From Opitutaceae bacterium (GTDB taxonomy: Bacteria; Verrucomicrobiota; Verrucomicrobiia; Opitutales; Opitutaceae): 64,000 nucleotides of DNA. The notes beneath the pieces are model-generated. The model searched no databases and was not told the DNA's origin. It saw only the letters and a program-made list of their open reading frames with translations. Of this stretch, positions 1-8,492 are shown in pieces. The stretch is taken from contig JAQTYQ010000010.1 in NCBI GenBank assembly GCA_028688225.1, positions 48,917 to 112,916 of the forward strand, read 5' to 3'. Numbering within the stretch: the first letter of the stretch is position 1; every line of letters starts with the position of its first letter. The translations under genes were made by a program, and so were the position numbers.

Positions 1-2
1 TG

Positions 3-209
3 CTCGAATGGGCGGGCTACGACACGCGGGCCTTCGAGTTCATTTCCACCGAGCACACTGCGAAGAACCTGATGATCGCCGCCGTGCGCCGGACCCGGTC
101 GCCCGACCGCGAAGCCGCCGCCGGGCGCATCCGCGACCTCGCCGCCTTTTACGGCATCAAATCCCAAACACTTGCACATCACCTCGGGTTGAGGCTGACG
201 GTCGCTTGA
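3..209 (+). CDS. C-terminal end of a probable SAM-dependent methyltransferase (partial)
   Basis: An open frame enters from the left edge and stops at TGA 207-209, giving 68 residues. It contains FEFISTEHTAKNLMIAAVRR, and a tail of this kind resembles the end of some class I SAM-dependent methyltransferases. No SAM-binding motif is in view, so the function is a weak inference. The product continues upstream of the window. The next gene starts 31 bases downstream on the same strand. Confidence 0.4.
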   Translation, partial: LEWAGYDTRAFEFISTEHTAKNLMIAAVRRTRSPDREAAAGRIRDLAAFYGIKSQTLAHHLGLRLTVA

Positions 210-240
210 CCGCGGTGCAACTTGCACCCTAAATCCTTTC

Positions 241-1584
241 ATGCCAGTCGCAGCCGTACCACGGGCACACTCTGGGAAGCCCACGCAGGAGAAGGAAAAT
301 TCCAACGATCTCCAGAAAGAGGATTATCCCTTTCACCACTGGTATCGTTTCGTGCTTTCCTATCCCCCGCACCTCGTTCGCAAATACCTCGAGATTTTTG
401 GTGTTCAACCTGGGGAGACGATTCTGGATCCTTTCTGCGGCACTGGCACGACGTTAGTTGAATGTCGCAGGCACGGCTTCAACTCTATTGGTGTCGAGGC
501 ACACCCTCACGCCGCGCTGGCCTCGCGGGTGAAAACCCGTTGGGATTTGGATGTCACGCTTCTGCAAGCGAGAGCCAAAAAGATTGGCCACGCCGCTGAG
601 GCAGAACTGGGGGCCCTCGCGCTGCCCAAACAGAGCCTGTTCGCTGAAATGGTCGCGGAAGACACCGCTGACTACGGCGGACTGACTGCTGATGAGGCCA
701 AACTTATTCCGGAAGGCTTTTTGAGTCCAAAACCACTCAAGCGTCTGCTGATCCTCCGCAAGCACCTCCGGCTTGTGACCGAAGGTTTGGATACAGCTTA
801 TCGCGAGTTTTTCTACGTGGCGCTATCCCATGTCATTGCAAATGGTGCGGGCAATTTTGCCTTCGGCCCCGAAATTTACCGCACTAAAGCCAAGGAGGAC
901 TACGATGTAACCGGCCATTTTGCCTCGCAAGTACACTCGATGATCGCGGATTTGGTACATGCGCAGGCCGTGCAAAAAGATTGGCCCAGTGCAAAGGTCG
1001 TCGAAGGCGACGCCCGCACGCTTGAAGGAGTGGACGCTGGTTCTATTCACGCGGTTATCACCTCACCCCCATATCCCAACGAAAAAGACTACACCCGCAT
1101 CTCCCGCGTTGAATCTGTACTGCTGGGTCTGATGACCGATAGAGGACAGCTTCGCGAGATCAAGGAGCGCTTGCTGCGCAGCAACACGCGCAACGTGTTT
1201 GTTAACGACGATGACGGCGAATGGATCGCCGATCATCCCGAGGTCAGAATCATTTCCGAAGAGATCGAGCGACGTCGCGTCGCACTGGGGAAAAACTCAG
1301 GTTTTGAGAAGCTCTATCACCGGGTGGTTGCCCATTATTTCGGCGGCATGGCGCGACATTTTTCTGTTTTGACCAAGAAATTGAAGCGAAAAGCCCGGTG
1401 CGCCTATGTGGTGGGCGACCAGTTATCGTTTCTTTTGGTGCCTATCCCAACCGGACAACTTCTTGGAGACATCGCCCGCAGCTACGGTTTCAGGACCGCA
1501 AGCATTGATTTATGGCGCACGCGCCTTGGCACCAAGAGCGGAACGCGCGTGCGGGAAGAGGTCCTTGTTTTGGAGAAACTCTGA
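241..1584 (+). CDS. Site-specific DNA methyltransferase (N4-cytosine/N6-adenine type)
   Basis: This 447-residue protein transfers a methyl group from SAM to an exocyclic amino group in DNA. The SAM-binding motif I DPFCGTGTT lies at about residues 63-71 and the catalytic motif IV TSPPY at about 275. Motif I therefore precedes motif IV, unlike the beta-class order. The N-terminal YPFHHWYRFVLSYPPH stretch is typical of a family of restriction-modification methyltransferases. The next gene, a PD-(D/E)XK-type protein, begins 5 bases after the stop, so the two form a compact module. Base composition is visibly less GC-rich than in neighbouring housekeeping genes, suggesting transfer. An orphan regulatory methyltransferase is the alternative, made less likely by the tight partner. 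Confidence 0.85.
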   Translation: MPVAAVPRAHSGKPTQEKENSNDLQKEDYPFHHWYRFVLSYPPHLVRKYLEIFGVQPGETILDPFCGTGTTLVECRRHGFNSIGVEAHPHAALASRVKTRWDLDVTLLQARAKKIGHAAEAELGALALPKQSLFAEMVAEDTADYGGLTADEAKLIPEGFLSPKPLKRLLILRKHLRLVTEGLDTAYREFFYVALSHVIANGAGNFAFGPEIYRTKAKEDYDVTGHFASQVHSMIADLVHAQAVQKDWPSAKVVEGDARTLEGVDAGSIHAVITSPPYPNEKDYTRISRVESVLLGLMTDRGQLREIKERLLRSNTRNVFVNDDDGEWIADHPEVRIISEEIERRRVALGKNSGFEKLYHRVVAHYFGGMARHFSVLTKKLKRKARCAYVVGDQLSFLLVPIPTGQLLGDIARSYGFRTASIDLWRTRLGTKSGTRVREEVLVLEKL

Positions 1585-1589
1585 TACCG

Positions 1590-2339
1590 ATGAATCAACC
1601 TACCCCGAACCGTTACAGCCAGATTGTGCTGGCTGTTTTTCGCACCCGCTGGACACGAGGTGCCGAGCAAATCTTTTTTACGCAAGACGATCTGATCGCA
1701 GAAGCAAAGAAAGTTGGTGCTTCGGTCAAAAACTTGCCTGATGTGCTGTACACGTTCCGCGATCGGCAGCCACTGCCGGCCGAAATCCTTAAAACAGGGA
1801 ATTGGGTCATCGACGCCCGCGGGCCCGGTCAATACGCCCTGCTCAAGATTGAGGGCCCGACCAAGATTGAGTTGCCGTCACGTCCCAAGGTTTACGACAT
1901 TCCCTACGCGGTGCCCGACATCGTCGCGGCCAATCTCAAGCATGACGAACAAGGCTTGCTGACGATGGTGCGCTACAACCGGCTGCTGGATGTCTTCACC
2001 GGTCTGGCGTGTTTCCATCTTCAGTCGCATATCCGCACGCAGCTCCCTAACTACGGACAACTCGAAATCGATGACCTCTATTTGGGCGTCGATAAGAGCG
2101 GCCAAGGCTACGTATTGCCGATCGAAGCCAAGGACAGCGGCGACCCGCTGGGAATCCACAAGCCTGTCGGAATCGCTAGGTTTGCGGCAGCGAAGTATCC
2201 ATCGTTGCGCTGCCGTCCAATTGCGATCCTGCGCACAGCCGCGGACACCTTTGCTTTCATGGAATTTGAACCGTCCGTCGACCTGCGGAAGGTGGTTCAA
2301 ATCGAATCGCGGAGCTACCGGTTAGTCCGAGAAGTTTAG
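1590..2339 (+). CDS. Putative PD-(D/E)XK restriction endonuclease
   Basis: This 249-residue protein probably cleaves DNA lacking the methylation made by the preceding gene. The ATG at 1590 leaves 5 bases after the methyltransferase stop; earlier in-frame starts would lie inside that gene. Residues about 159-180 read EIDDLYLGVD then YVLPIEAKD, which is the D-(X)n-E-X-K pattern of the PD-(D/E)XK nuclease core. The N-terminal about 120 residues resemble no domain I can name and may be a DNA-recognition part. The name rests on the motif plus the operon; no specific restriction family is recognised. Confidence 0.62.
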   Translation: MNQPTPNRYSQIVLAVFRTRWTRGAEQIFFTQDDLIAEAKKVGASVKNLPDVLYTFRDRQPLPAEILKTGNWVIDARGPGQYALLKIEGPTKIELPSRPKVYDIPYAVPDIVAANLKHDEQGLLTMVRYNRLLDVFTGLACFHLQSHIRTQLPNYGQLEIDDLYLGVDKSGQGYVLPIEAKDSGDPLGIHKPVGIARFAAAKYPSLRCRPIAILRTAADTFAFMEFEPSVDLRKVVQIESRSYRLVREV

Positions 2340-2358
2340 CCCTCGATCTTGACAGCCC

Positions 2359-3360
2359 ATGACGTGGGAACAGCTCGACTGGGCGGCGCTCGAGCGGCTG
2401 CGCGGATTGTTTCTGTCCGGCGGGGCGGCGCAGGGTCCGTACTGGACATCGCCGGCCGATCTCGCGAGCTACGACTTCACCTACGGCGAGCGCATCGGCT
2501 GGAAATGGGATGCCGTCCTGCAGGAGCTCGCTCTGCGGGGTTGGAAACCGCGGGCCACCGCCGTGCTCGACTGGGGTTGCGGCGGCGGCGTGGCCGGACG
2601 GCGCGTGGCGCGCTGGCTGGGCCGGGACCGGATTGCGGTCCTGCGGGTGTGGGATCACTCCGGCCTCGCGGTCGATTTCGCCACCGACGCGGCCAGGCAC
2701 GATTTTCCCGGGATTCGGGTCGAACAGGTGACGCCGGGATTTCTCGCCAGCGACGAACCGGTCGGCGTGTTGGTGATCAGTCATGTGCTCACCGAGCTGC
2801 CGGCCCGTGAACTGCTGGCTTTGCGCAGCCTGGCCGCGCGCGCCGAGGTCATCATCTGGGTCGAGCCGGGCACCCCGGAGGTCAGCCGGGCGTTGATCGA
2901 GGTACGCGAGCAGCTCCGGAACCGCTTCCACGTCATCGCCCCCTGCACGCATCAAGCCGTTTGCGATCTGCTGGCGCCGGACAACGCCCGCCACTGGTGC
3001 CACCATTTCGCGGCGCCGCCCCCGGAAATTTTCTCCGACTCCAACTGGGTGAGGTTCGGACAACGGGCGGGCATCGATCTGCGCAGCCTGCCCTATAGCT
3101 TCCTCGCGCTTGAGCGGCGGGCCCCGGGATCGGCTCAGGAATCCGCCTCCGGCCTCTCCCGCGTCCTTGGCGAGCCGCGGGTCTACAAGGGCTTCGCCCG
3201 GGTGCTGAGCTGCGACGCCGCCGGCGTGACGGAACTCACTCTGCAGAAGCGTGACGACCCTGGACTTTTCAAACAGTTCAAACGCCCGGCTGGGGCGCAG
3301 GTTTACCGCTGGATACGCGCTGGTGACAAGGTCCTCGCCGGTAATCCGTTGACGCAGTGA
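2359..3360 (+). CDS. Rsm22-like ribosomal small-subunit methyltransferase/assembly protein
   Basis: This 333-residue protein carries a SAM-binding glycine-rich motif (DWGCGGGVAG, about residues 70-80). A cysteine/histidine cluster follows: PCTHQAVC near 194 and HWCHHF near 213. That cluster matches the Fe-S/zinc-binding signature of the Rsm22 family, known from mitochondrial small-subunit assembly and present in bacteria. The role is therefore likely in 30S maturation, although the bacterial proteins are poorly characterised. The gene starts 19 bases after the putative endonuclease but is more GC-rich, so the modification module probably inserted just upstream of it. Confidence 0.72.
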   Translation: MTWEQLDWAALERLRGLFLSGGAAQGPYWTSPADLASYDFTYGERIGWKWDAVLQELALRGWKPRATAVLDWGCGGGVAGRRVARWLGRDRIAVLRVWDHSGLAVDFATDAARHDFPGIRVEQVTPGFLASDEPVGVLVISHVLTELPARELLALRSLAARAEVIIWVEPGTPEVSRALIEVREQLRNRFHVIAPCTHQAVCDLLAPDNARHWCHHFAAPPPEIFSDSNWVRFGQRAGIDLRSLPYSFLALERRAPGSAQESASGLSRVLGEPRVYKGFARVLSCDAAGVTELTLQKRDDPGLFKQFKRPAGAQVYRWIRAGDKVLAGNPLTQ

Positions 3361-3390
3361 AGACCTCTTTTCAGCGCCCTCACGAAATAA

Positions 3391-3424
3391 GGCCCGCAAG
3401 TCCAGCTTGCCAGGCCTTGGTTTA
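3391..3424 (+). terminator. Weak hairpin after the Rsm22-like gene
   Basis: GGCC-C-GCAAG (3391-3400) can pair with CTTGC-CA-GGCC (3406-3415) around a short loop, followed by TTGGTTT. It lies 30 bases after the stop codon. The T-tract is poor, so termination is only likely. Confidence 0.4.
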
Positions 3425-3434
3425 AGGCCGTCCC

Positions 3435-3479
3435 ACGACCCGGGACATGTCAACTATTGGTTGACATGTCCCGGGTCGT
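3435..3479. repeat. Perfect 20-bp inverted repeat with TATTG loop
   Basis: The arms 3435-3454 and 3460-3479 are perfectly complementary over 20 bases around the 5-base loop TATTG. The inner part (ACATGTCAAC/GTTGACATGT) recurs with loop TATTA at 13565-13589, which makes it a dispersed element rather than a chance palindrome. There is no T-tract on either side, so it is not a classical terminator. Confidence 0.85.
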
Positions 3480-3599
3480 CCGTCTGTCAGCTGCTTTTCG
3501 CCCGACCGCCTGACGCGCACCCAAGGCGCTGTCTCCGTTGCGCCGCGCTTGACTCTCGGGGCGCGGTTTGAAACATCCCATCCCTTCCCTTTCCATCTC

Positions 3600-3710
3600 A
3601 TGAGCCAGCAAACCAACAAAGTAATCAAGAAACAGCGCCGCCTTGCCTACAATAAACGCCGGAAGGCGCGGATCCGGCAGGCCCGGGCGACCAAGACCAC
3701 GAAGGCTTGA
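3600..3710 (+). CDS. 36-residue highly basic small protein
   Basis: The ATG at 3600 opens a frame ending in TGA at 3710. About a third of the 36 residues are Lys or Arg (for example IKKQRRLAYNKRRKARIRQ). It is followed after about 20 bases by a strong intrinsic terminator, which argues for a real short transcript. The composition suggests an RNA- or ribosome-binding peptide. I do not recognise a named family. It sits between the Rsm22-like gene and rimO, both of which act on the small ribosomal subunit. Confidence 0.6.
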   Translation: MSQQTNKVIKKQRRLAYNKRRKARIRQARATKTTKA

Positions 3711-3729
3711 CGGCATTTGTCTCCGTTTG

Positions 3730-3758
3730 GCCGCGGCGACCAGCCGCGGCTTTTTTTT
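3730..3758 (+). terminator. Rho-independent terminator upstream of rimO
   Basis: GCCGCGGC (3730-3737), loop GACCA and GCCGCGGC (3743-3750) form an 8-bp GC-only stem followed directly by eight T residues (3751-3758). It ends the transcript of the small basic protein and isolates rimO. Confidence 0.93.
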
Positions 3759-3785
3759 CGACCCGAATCCATCCCCGCCTTCCTC

Positions 3786-5198
3786 ATGATCAAGGTCAGT
3801 CTCATCTCCCTCGGCTGCGCCAAGAACCTCGTCGACAGCGAGATCATGGTCGGGCACCTGCTCCAGGCCGGCATGCAGGTCGTGCCCGAGGCGGCCCAGG
3901 CCGATGTCGTCATCGTCAACACCTGTTCGTTCATCGATTCGTCGAAGGAGGAGTCGATCAACCACATCCTCGAGGCGCATGAGCAGCGCGGCCTGCGCAA
4001 GCGGCGCCGGGAGCAGAAGCTGATTGTCGCCGGTTGCATGGCGCAACGGTTCGCGAAGGAATTGCCGGGCACCTTGCCGGAGGTCGACGCCTTCATCGGC
4101 CTCGACCAGATCACCCGGGTCGCCCCCATCATCGAGGAGATCTACGCCCGGGAGCGTGGCCGGAAGGACGTCCCGGCAAGCTTTGTCACGCCGCGCTCAA
4201 CCTACATTCCCGACTACGACACCCCGCGTTTCCGGCTCACCCCGCGGCACTTCGCCTATGTGAAGATCGCCGAGGGCTGCAACCACCCCTGCACGTTCTG
4301 CATCATTCCGCAGATCCGCGGCCGGCATCGCAGCCGCACCGTGGACAGCGTGGTCGCCGAGGCGCGCGGACTGGTGGCCGAGGGCGTGAAGGAGCTGAAC
4401 CTCATCTCGCAAGACACGACGTTCTTCGGCATGGACACCTGGGAGCAGCGGCCCAATCCGCGCACTCCGGTCGATTCGTCCCGCGGTGCGGCCCTCACGT
4501 CCCTCCTCCGCCAGCTGCAAGCCATCGCGGGCGACTTCTGGATCCGGCTGCTCTACACCCACCCGGCGCACTGGAGCGACGAGCTCATCCGCACCATCGC
4601 CGAATGCCCGAAGGTCGCGCGCTACGTCGACATGCCGCTGCAGCACATCAGCGACCGCATGCTCGACGTCATGCAGCGCGAAACGGACGGGAAATACATC
4701 CGTGATCTCGTCCGCCGCATCCGCGCCGGCATTCCCGGCATCGCCCTGCGCACGACGTTCATCGTCGGCTTTCCCGGCGAGACCGAGGCGGATGTCGAGG
4801 AGTTGTGCGCCTTCATCCGCGAGACGCAATTCGAGCGGCTCGGCGTGTTCCGCTATTCGCAGGAGGAAGGCACGCGGGCGGCGAAGCTGCCCGACCAGGT
4901 TTCCGCGAAGGAAAAGGAGCGGCGCTGGCACCGCGTGATGGCCCTGCAGAGGGAGATTGCCGTCACAGTCAGCCGCCGCCATGTCGGCCGCACGCTCAAG
5001 GTGCTCGTCGAGGAGCCCGGCGTGGCCCGGGGCGAAGCCGATGCGCCCGACATCGACGGCCGGGTTTATGTGCCGCACGCGCTGCCGGTGGGTGCATTTG
5101 CCGCGGTCAGGATCACCGGCCATCACGACTACGACCTGCTCGCCCTGCCTGCGGGCGAACAGCCGGCGCTGTTCAAGGTCGCGAAGCCGGCACAGTGA
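3786..5198 (+). CDS. rimO: Ribosomal protein S12 methylthiotransferase RimO
   Basis: This 470-residue radical-SAM enzyme adds a methylthio group to the conserved aspartate of ribosomal protein S12. The N-terminal UPF0004 domain starts with SLGCAKNLVDSE. The radical-SAM cysteines lie in CNHPCTFC at about residues 164-171, and the C-terminal about 65 residues fit a TRAM domain. The start at 3786 is preferred because MIKVSLISLGCAKN aligns with known RimO N-termini; the open frame upstream of it runs through the terminator. The length is slightly above the usual 440 or so. Confidence 0.95.
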   Translation: MIKVSLISLGCAKNLVDSEIMVGHLLQAGMQVVPEAAQADVVIVNTCSFIDSSKEESINHILEAHEQRGLRKRRREQKLIVAGCMAQRFAKELPGTLPEVDAFIGLDQITRVAPIIEEIYARERGRKDVPASFVTPRSTYIPDYDTPRFRLTPRHFAYVKIAEGCNHPCTFCIIPQIRGRHRSRTVDSVVAEARGLVAEGVKELNLISQDTTFFGMDTWEQRPNPRTPVDSSRGAALTSLLRQLQAIAGDFWIRLLYTHPAHWSDELIRTIAECPKVARYVDMPLQHISDRMLDVMQRETDGKYIRDLVRRIRAGIPGIALRTTFIVGFPGETEADVEELCAFIRETQFERLGVFRYSQEEGTRAAKLPDQVSAKEKERRWHRVMALQREIAVTVSRRHVGRTLKVLVEEPGVARGEADAPDIDGRVYVPHALPVGAFAAVRITGHHDYDLLALPAGEQPALFKVAKPAQ

Positions 5199-5254
5199 GA
5201 CTTCCGCCGACCGGAGCGAGAGGCGACGGTCGGCTCGGGCGGCGGGGCGTCCGC

Positions 5255-6037
5255 TCAGAAGTTGGCCATCTGGCCAACGATGTCGCCGGCTGACACCACG
5301 ACGAAGCCCTTGGCTTGATTATTGACCACGTAGCGAAGGCAGATTCCCAGCATCCGCCCTTGCGCATCAAACACCGGGCAACCCATCGCATCCGGGGTCA
5401 TATCGGTGCTGACCAGCAGCATCCGGCGCGGCCGCTCGATGATGCCCATCACTGTGCTCGGCCGGATGATCGCCGCCCGCTGCATCACCTCGGGCAACCG
5501 GGATAAATGGTAATAATTCCCCAATACGATGGCGGCCTCCGGTGCTTCGTGCAGATTCACAAAGGTGAACGCCCGTCCGCCCGCCAGCGGTTTATCCGGC
5601 ATGATGAACGCCAGATCCCGGTCCGCGTCCTTCCAGACCAGTTGGGCCGGCACTTCCGTGCCATCGGCCAGCTGCAACCGCAATCCCTTGATCTCGCTCT
5701 GACCGAGTGTCACCGCCATGTTCGTCTGGCTCATTTGCATCCGGATGGCTTCGAAAAACGTCTTCGGGTCGATGGCGCTCAGCGAGGTGGCCGTCAGCCC
5801 CTGCGGCGTGATCACCGTGCCGTTGATGTCGATGGCTTCCTCCCTCGCCGGCATGCTGTGATCGTTGACGATGACCTTCAGGCTTACCATCGCCTTCACC
5901 GACACAATCGCGTCGGCATAACGTCGGAGGATGAGGCGTCCGGCAGTGGCCTCGGCATCGGGCAGGGCCCGGGCCGGCGAAGGCATCGCCAGGATACAGG
6001 CGGCAAAAACAAGGCAGAGGCGGACCATGGGCTTCAT
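5255..6037 (-). CDS. Secreted trypsin-fold (S1C/DegP-like) protein lacking the catalytic Ser and His
   Basis: This 260-residue exported protein starts MKPMVRLCLVFAACILAMPSPARA, a clear signal peptide. The rest follows the HtrA/DegP plan. The strand NGTVITPQGLTATSLSAI occupies the place of the usual 'GSGVI...TNAHV' region but has no His. DRDLAFIMP retains the Asp segment. DAMGCPVFDAQGRMLGI replaces the GNSGGPLF catalytic serine loop. Two of the three catalytic residues are therefore missing, and it is probably a non-enzymatic binding protein of the periplasm. A longer start at 6118 would remove the signal peptide from the N-terminus. It is convergent with rimO. Confidence 0.65.
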   Translation of the reverse strand: MKPMVRLCLVFAACILAMPSPARALPDAEATAGRLILRRYADAIVSVKAMVSLKVIVNDHSMPAREEAIDINGTVITPQGLTATSLSAIDPKTFFEAIRMQMSQTNMAVTLGQSEIKGLRLQLADGTEVPAQLVWKDADRDLAFIMPDKPLAGGRAFTFVNLHEAPEAAIVLGNYYHLSRLPEVMQRAAIIRPSTVMGIIERPRRMLLVSTDMTPDAMGCPVFDAQGRMLGICLRYVVNNQAKGFVVVSAGDIVGQMANF

Positions 6038-6155
6038 ATCGGAATGGATGAGATTGATTGCAGTGGGGGCGGCGACCATGCCGCTCGCCAGCATCGAGCA
6101 CCGACGGGGCTGGCGCAAGTCCTTGTCGCGAGCCGGTCCATCGCGGCCGGCAGGG

Positions 6156-7622
6156 CTAAGGCTTCACCGCGGCGGCATAGCGGTCGATAATGCCATCAAA
6201 GCTGCCGTTGCTGAAAAACACCACCACGCGCGGCGGATTCTGGGCCGGCAGGGTCTCGCGCAGCAGGCTTTCGCAGAGCGCCTGGTTGTCCGTGAACCAC
6301 CGGGCCTGCACGCCCTGGCTTTCGAGCTGCTCAGCCACGGCCTCGGCGTCGAAACGCTCGTCCTCGCGCAGCTTTTCCGCGCGGTTGACCGCGCCGAGGT
6401 AGACCTCGTCGGCCTGGGCCAACGCGCGGGTGAATCCGTTTTGCAGGATCCGGGTGCGCGCCGTGTTGCTGCGCGGCTCGAAAGCGGCGGTGAGCCGGGC
6501 GCCGGGAAAGCGGGCGCGCAGAGACGCCAGTGTCTCGGCCAGCGCCGTCGGATGATGGCCGAAATCCTCGATCACGGTCAGGATCGGGGTGCGGGCGCGC
6601 ACCTCCTGCCGGCGGCGGACCGGACGGAAGCGCGCCAGCGCGCCAAGCTCGAGCCGTCTCGGCGAGGAGGCGTTGGTCACGCAAGCCGTCACCTCCTCCG
6701 CGGAGATGCCGGGATCGAGCAGGGCGAGCTGCGCGGCCAGCGCCGCCATCGCGGCGTTGCGGGCATTGTACAGGCCCGGCAACGACCAGCGCACCTCCGC
6801 CCAGGGCAAACCGCGCCATTCCAGCCTGAAGGAAGCCCCCGCAGCGTCCTCCGCGAAACCGGCGATGCGCAGATCATTGCCCTCGCCCGTGCCCACCCGC
6901 AGGACCCGGGTCCATGACATCGGGCCCAGCGCCCGCAGGTTGGCGTCGTCGCCGTTCAGGACGATGCAGCCGTTGCTCGGCACGAGGCGGGTGAAATGGA
7001 GGAAAGTCCGCTTGTAGTCCTCGAGATCGCGAAAAATGTCCGCGTGGTCGAACTCGAGGTTGTTCAGCACCGCAATGTGCGGAGCGTAGTGGATGAACTT
7101 GCTGCGCTTGTCGAAGAACGCGCTGTCGTACTCGTCACCCTCGATCACGAACGGGTCGGTGGCGGCGCCGAGGTGACTGCCGGCCGGCGGATCCTGCGGC
7201 ACGCCGCCGATGAGGTAGCCGGGATCCCGGCCATTCTCGCTCAGGAGAAAAGCGGCCAGGGCGGTCGTGGTGGTCTTGCCGTGCGTGCCCGCCACGACGA
7301 GGTTGCGCCGCTGCTGGAGCACGAATTCGTGCAGCAGCGCGGGCAGCGAGGTAAAAGGCAGCGCGCGGGTGTCGAGCAGCCATTCGATCTCGGGGTGGCC
7401 GCGCGACAGGGCGTTGCCGATCACGACCAGATCCGGTGCCAGCTTTGCCAGCCGCGCCGCGTCGTAGCCCTCGTGGACGGTGATGCCCGCCTGCGCGAGC
7501 ACCGTGCTCATCGGCGGGTAGACGCCGTGATCGGCGCCCAGCACCTCATGGCCGGCGGCGCGGACGAGCAACGCGGCATTGCCCATCGCCGTCCCGCAGA
7601 TGCCCATGAAGTAAAATTTCAT
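6156..7622 (-). CDS. mpl: UDP-N-acetylmuramate:L-alanyl-gamma-D-glutamyl-meso-diaminopimelate ligase
   Basis: This Mur-ligase family enzyme (488 residues) rejoins the recycled tripeptide L-Ala-gamma-D-Glu-meso-DAP to UDP-MurNAc. It opens with the Rossmann motif MGICGTAMGNAALL, has the ATP-binding loop AGTHGKTTTT near residue 113, and shows IEGDEYDSAFFD and NLEFDHADIF, all as in Mpl rather than MurC. The ATG at 7622 is chosen because MKFYFMGICGTAMG is the family N-terminus. Its presence implies DAP-type peptidoglycan and cell-wall recycling. Confidence 0.93.
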   Translation of the reverse strand: MKFYFMGICGTAMGNAALLVRAAGHEVLGADHGVYPPMSTVLAQAGITVHEGYDAARLAKLAPDLVVIGNALSRGHPEIEWLLDTRALPFTSLPALLHEFVLQQRRNLVVAGTHGKTTTTALAAFLLSENGRDPGYLIGGVPQDPPAGSHLGAATDPFVIEGDEYDSAFFDKRSKFIHYAPHIAVLNNLEFDHADIFRDLEDYKRTFLHFTRLVPSNGCIVLNGDDANLRALGPMSWTRVLRVGTGEGNDLRIAGFAEDAAGASFRLEWRGLPWAEVRWSLPGLYNARNAAMAALAAQLALLDPGISAEEVTACVTNASSPRRLELGALARFRPVRRRQEVRARTPILTVIEDFGHHPTALAETLASLRARFPGARLTAAFEPRSNTARTRILQNGFTRALAQADEVYLGAVNRAEKLREDERFDAEAVAEQLESQGVQARWFTDNQALCESLLRETLPAQNPPRVVVFFSNGSFDGIIDRYAAAVKP

Positions 7623-7778
7623 CTTTGCCCCAATTTGACCGAAACTGGCTTTCTGCCTCGCGCGGCAATCAACGTCAACCGCTCTTCCGCATATGTTCGC
7701 TCCTTCTGCACAGGCAGTACACACAAGGACGCTGTCTGCAGCCAAGACACGTCAGGCAGTATGGTGCAAGCCTGCGGC

Positions 7779-8477
7779 TCACGGCGTCGGCGGCGCACCG
7801 TCCTGAGGCATTGCTTGAACCAGACGCTTCCCAATCTTGGTCAGGAACGCGAACTGGGTAAGATAAGGTGTGAGTCCGCCAATGTTCGGCGGGAGAGCGC
7901 CGCCAAACCCGGCACCGGCGTCCGAAAGGTAAAGCACTCCGAGCCCTTGAAGACGCATCAAATTGGGAAAGATCCGTTCCATCTCGCACCGGAGAGGGTC
8001 AACCTGTCCCGAGATCTGAACGTAGGGTGTATATCCTGCCAACTCGCTGATTTGCCTGTTCTCGAAGATTTGGCCCCGAATCCTGAATTGGTGCAGCACC
8101 TTCAGGTCTTCAGCGCTCAGTTTTCTCAGACTGTCGAGGACCTCGACGACCTCGCTTACTTCGACGTCGTTAACTGCCAAAAAGCCGATCACCCCGCCAT
8201 ACTCCTTTACCTTCTGCTCAATGAGTATGTCGCCTCGTGCCTGATCACATCCGTACACTACCGTTTGGGCTCGCTGTTGGTTCTTCATGGCCTCTTCCAA
8301 CGACCCGACGCGCCGGGCAACCTCTTCGAGAATCGTTTTCACTCGGTTCATCTCGATCGTGCCGAATACGGCGTCACGGGTGCTCAGGATCGAGCCTAGG
8401 ATAGGCACCTCTTTCCCGAGCTCATTCAGGGCGATCTTCACCAACTCGGCGGTCGTTATTGGATAGTCAGATGGCAT
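7779..8477 (-). CDS. Unknown protein, last gene of the AlbA_2 operon
   Basis: This 232-residue protein has no family I can name. It starts 15 bases after the small gene upstream. Residues about 22-37 (KEVPILGSILSTRDAV) look like a hydrophobic small-residue helix. A charged, coiled-coil-prone segment follows (NRVKTILEEVARRVGSLEEAM), and a helical C-terminal part ends LTKIGKRLVQAM before a Pro-rich tail. That last segment recalls 'LT.G..LV' ends seen in some abortive-infection-associated proteins, but this is only resemblance. Lower GC than its mpl and priA neighbours suggests the operon was acquired. Confidence 0.6.
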   Translation of the reverse strand: MPSDYPITTAELVKIALNELGKEVPILGSILSTRDAVFGTIEMNRVKTILEEVARRVGSLEEAMKNQQRAQTVVYGCDQARGDILIEQKVKEYGGVIGFLAVNDVEVSEVVEVLDSLRKLSAEDLKVLHQFRIRGQIFENRQISELAGYTPYVQISGQVDPLRCEMERIFPNLMRLQGLGVLYLSDAGAGFGGALPPNIGGLTPYLTQFAFLTKIGKRLVQAMPQDGAPPTP

Positions 8478-8492
8478 GGACGTGAGCAGGCG

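Noticed and set aside
2257..3453. 398-residue minus-strand open frame opposite the Rsm22-like gene
   Set aside because: The opposite strand carries a recognisable methyltransferase; this frame shows no domain and is Arg/Gly/Pro-biased.
6996..8399. 467-residue plus-strand frame opposite mpl and the unknown gene at 7779
   Set aside because: It spans two minus-strand genes and their gap, and contains no motif.
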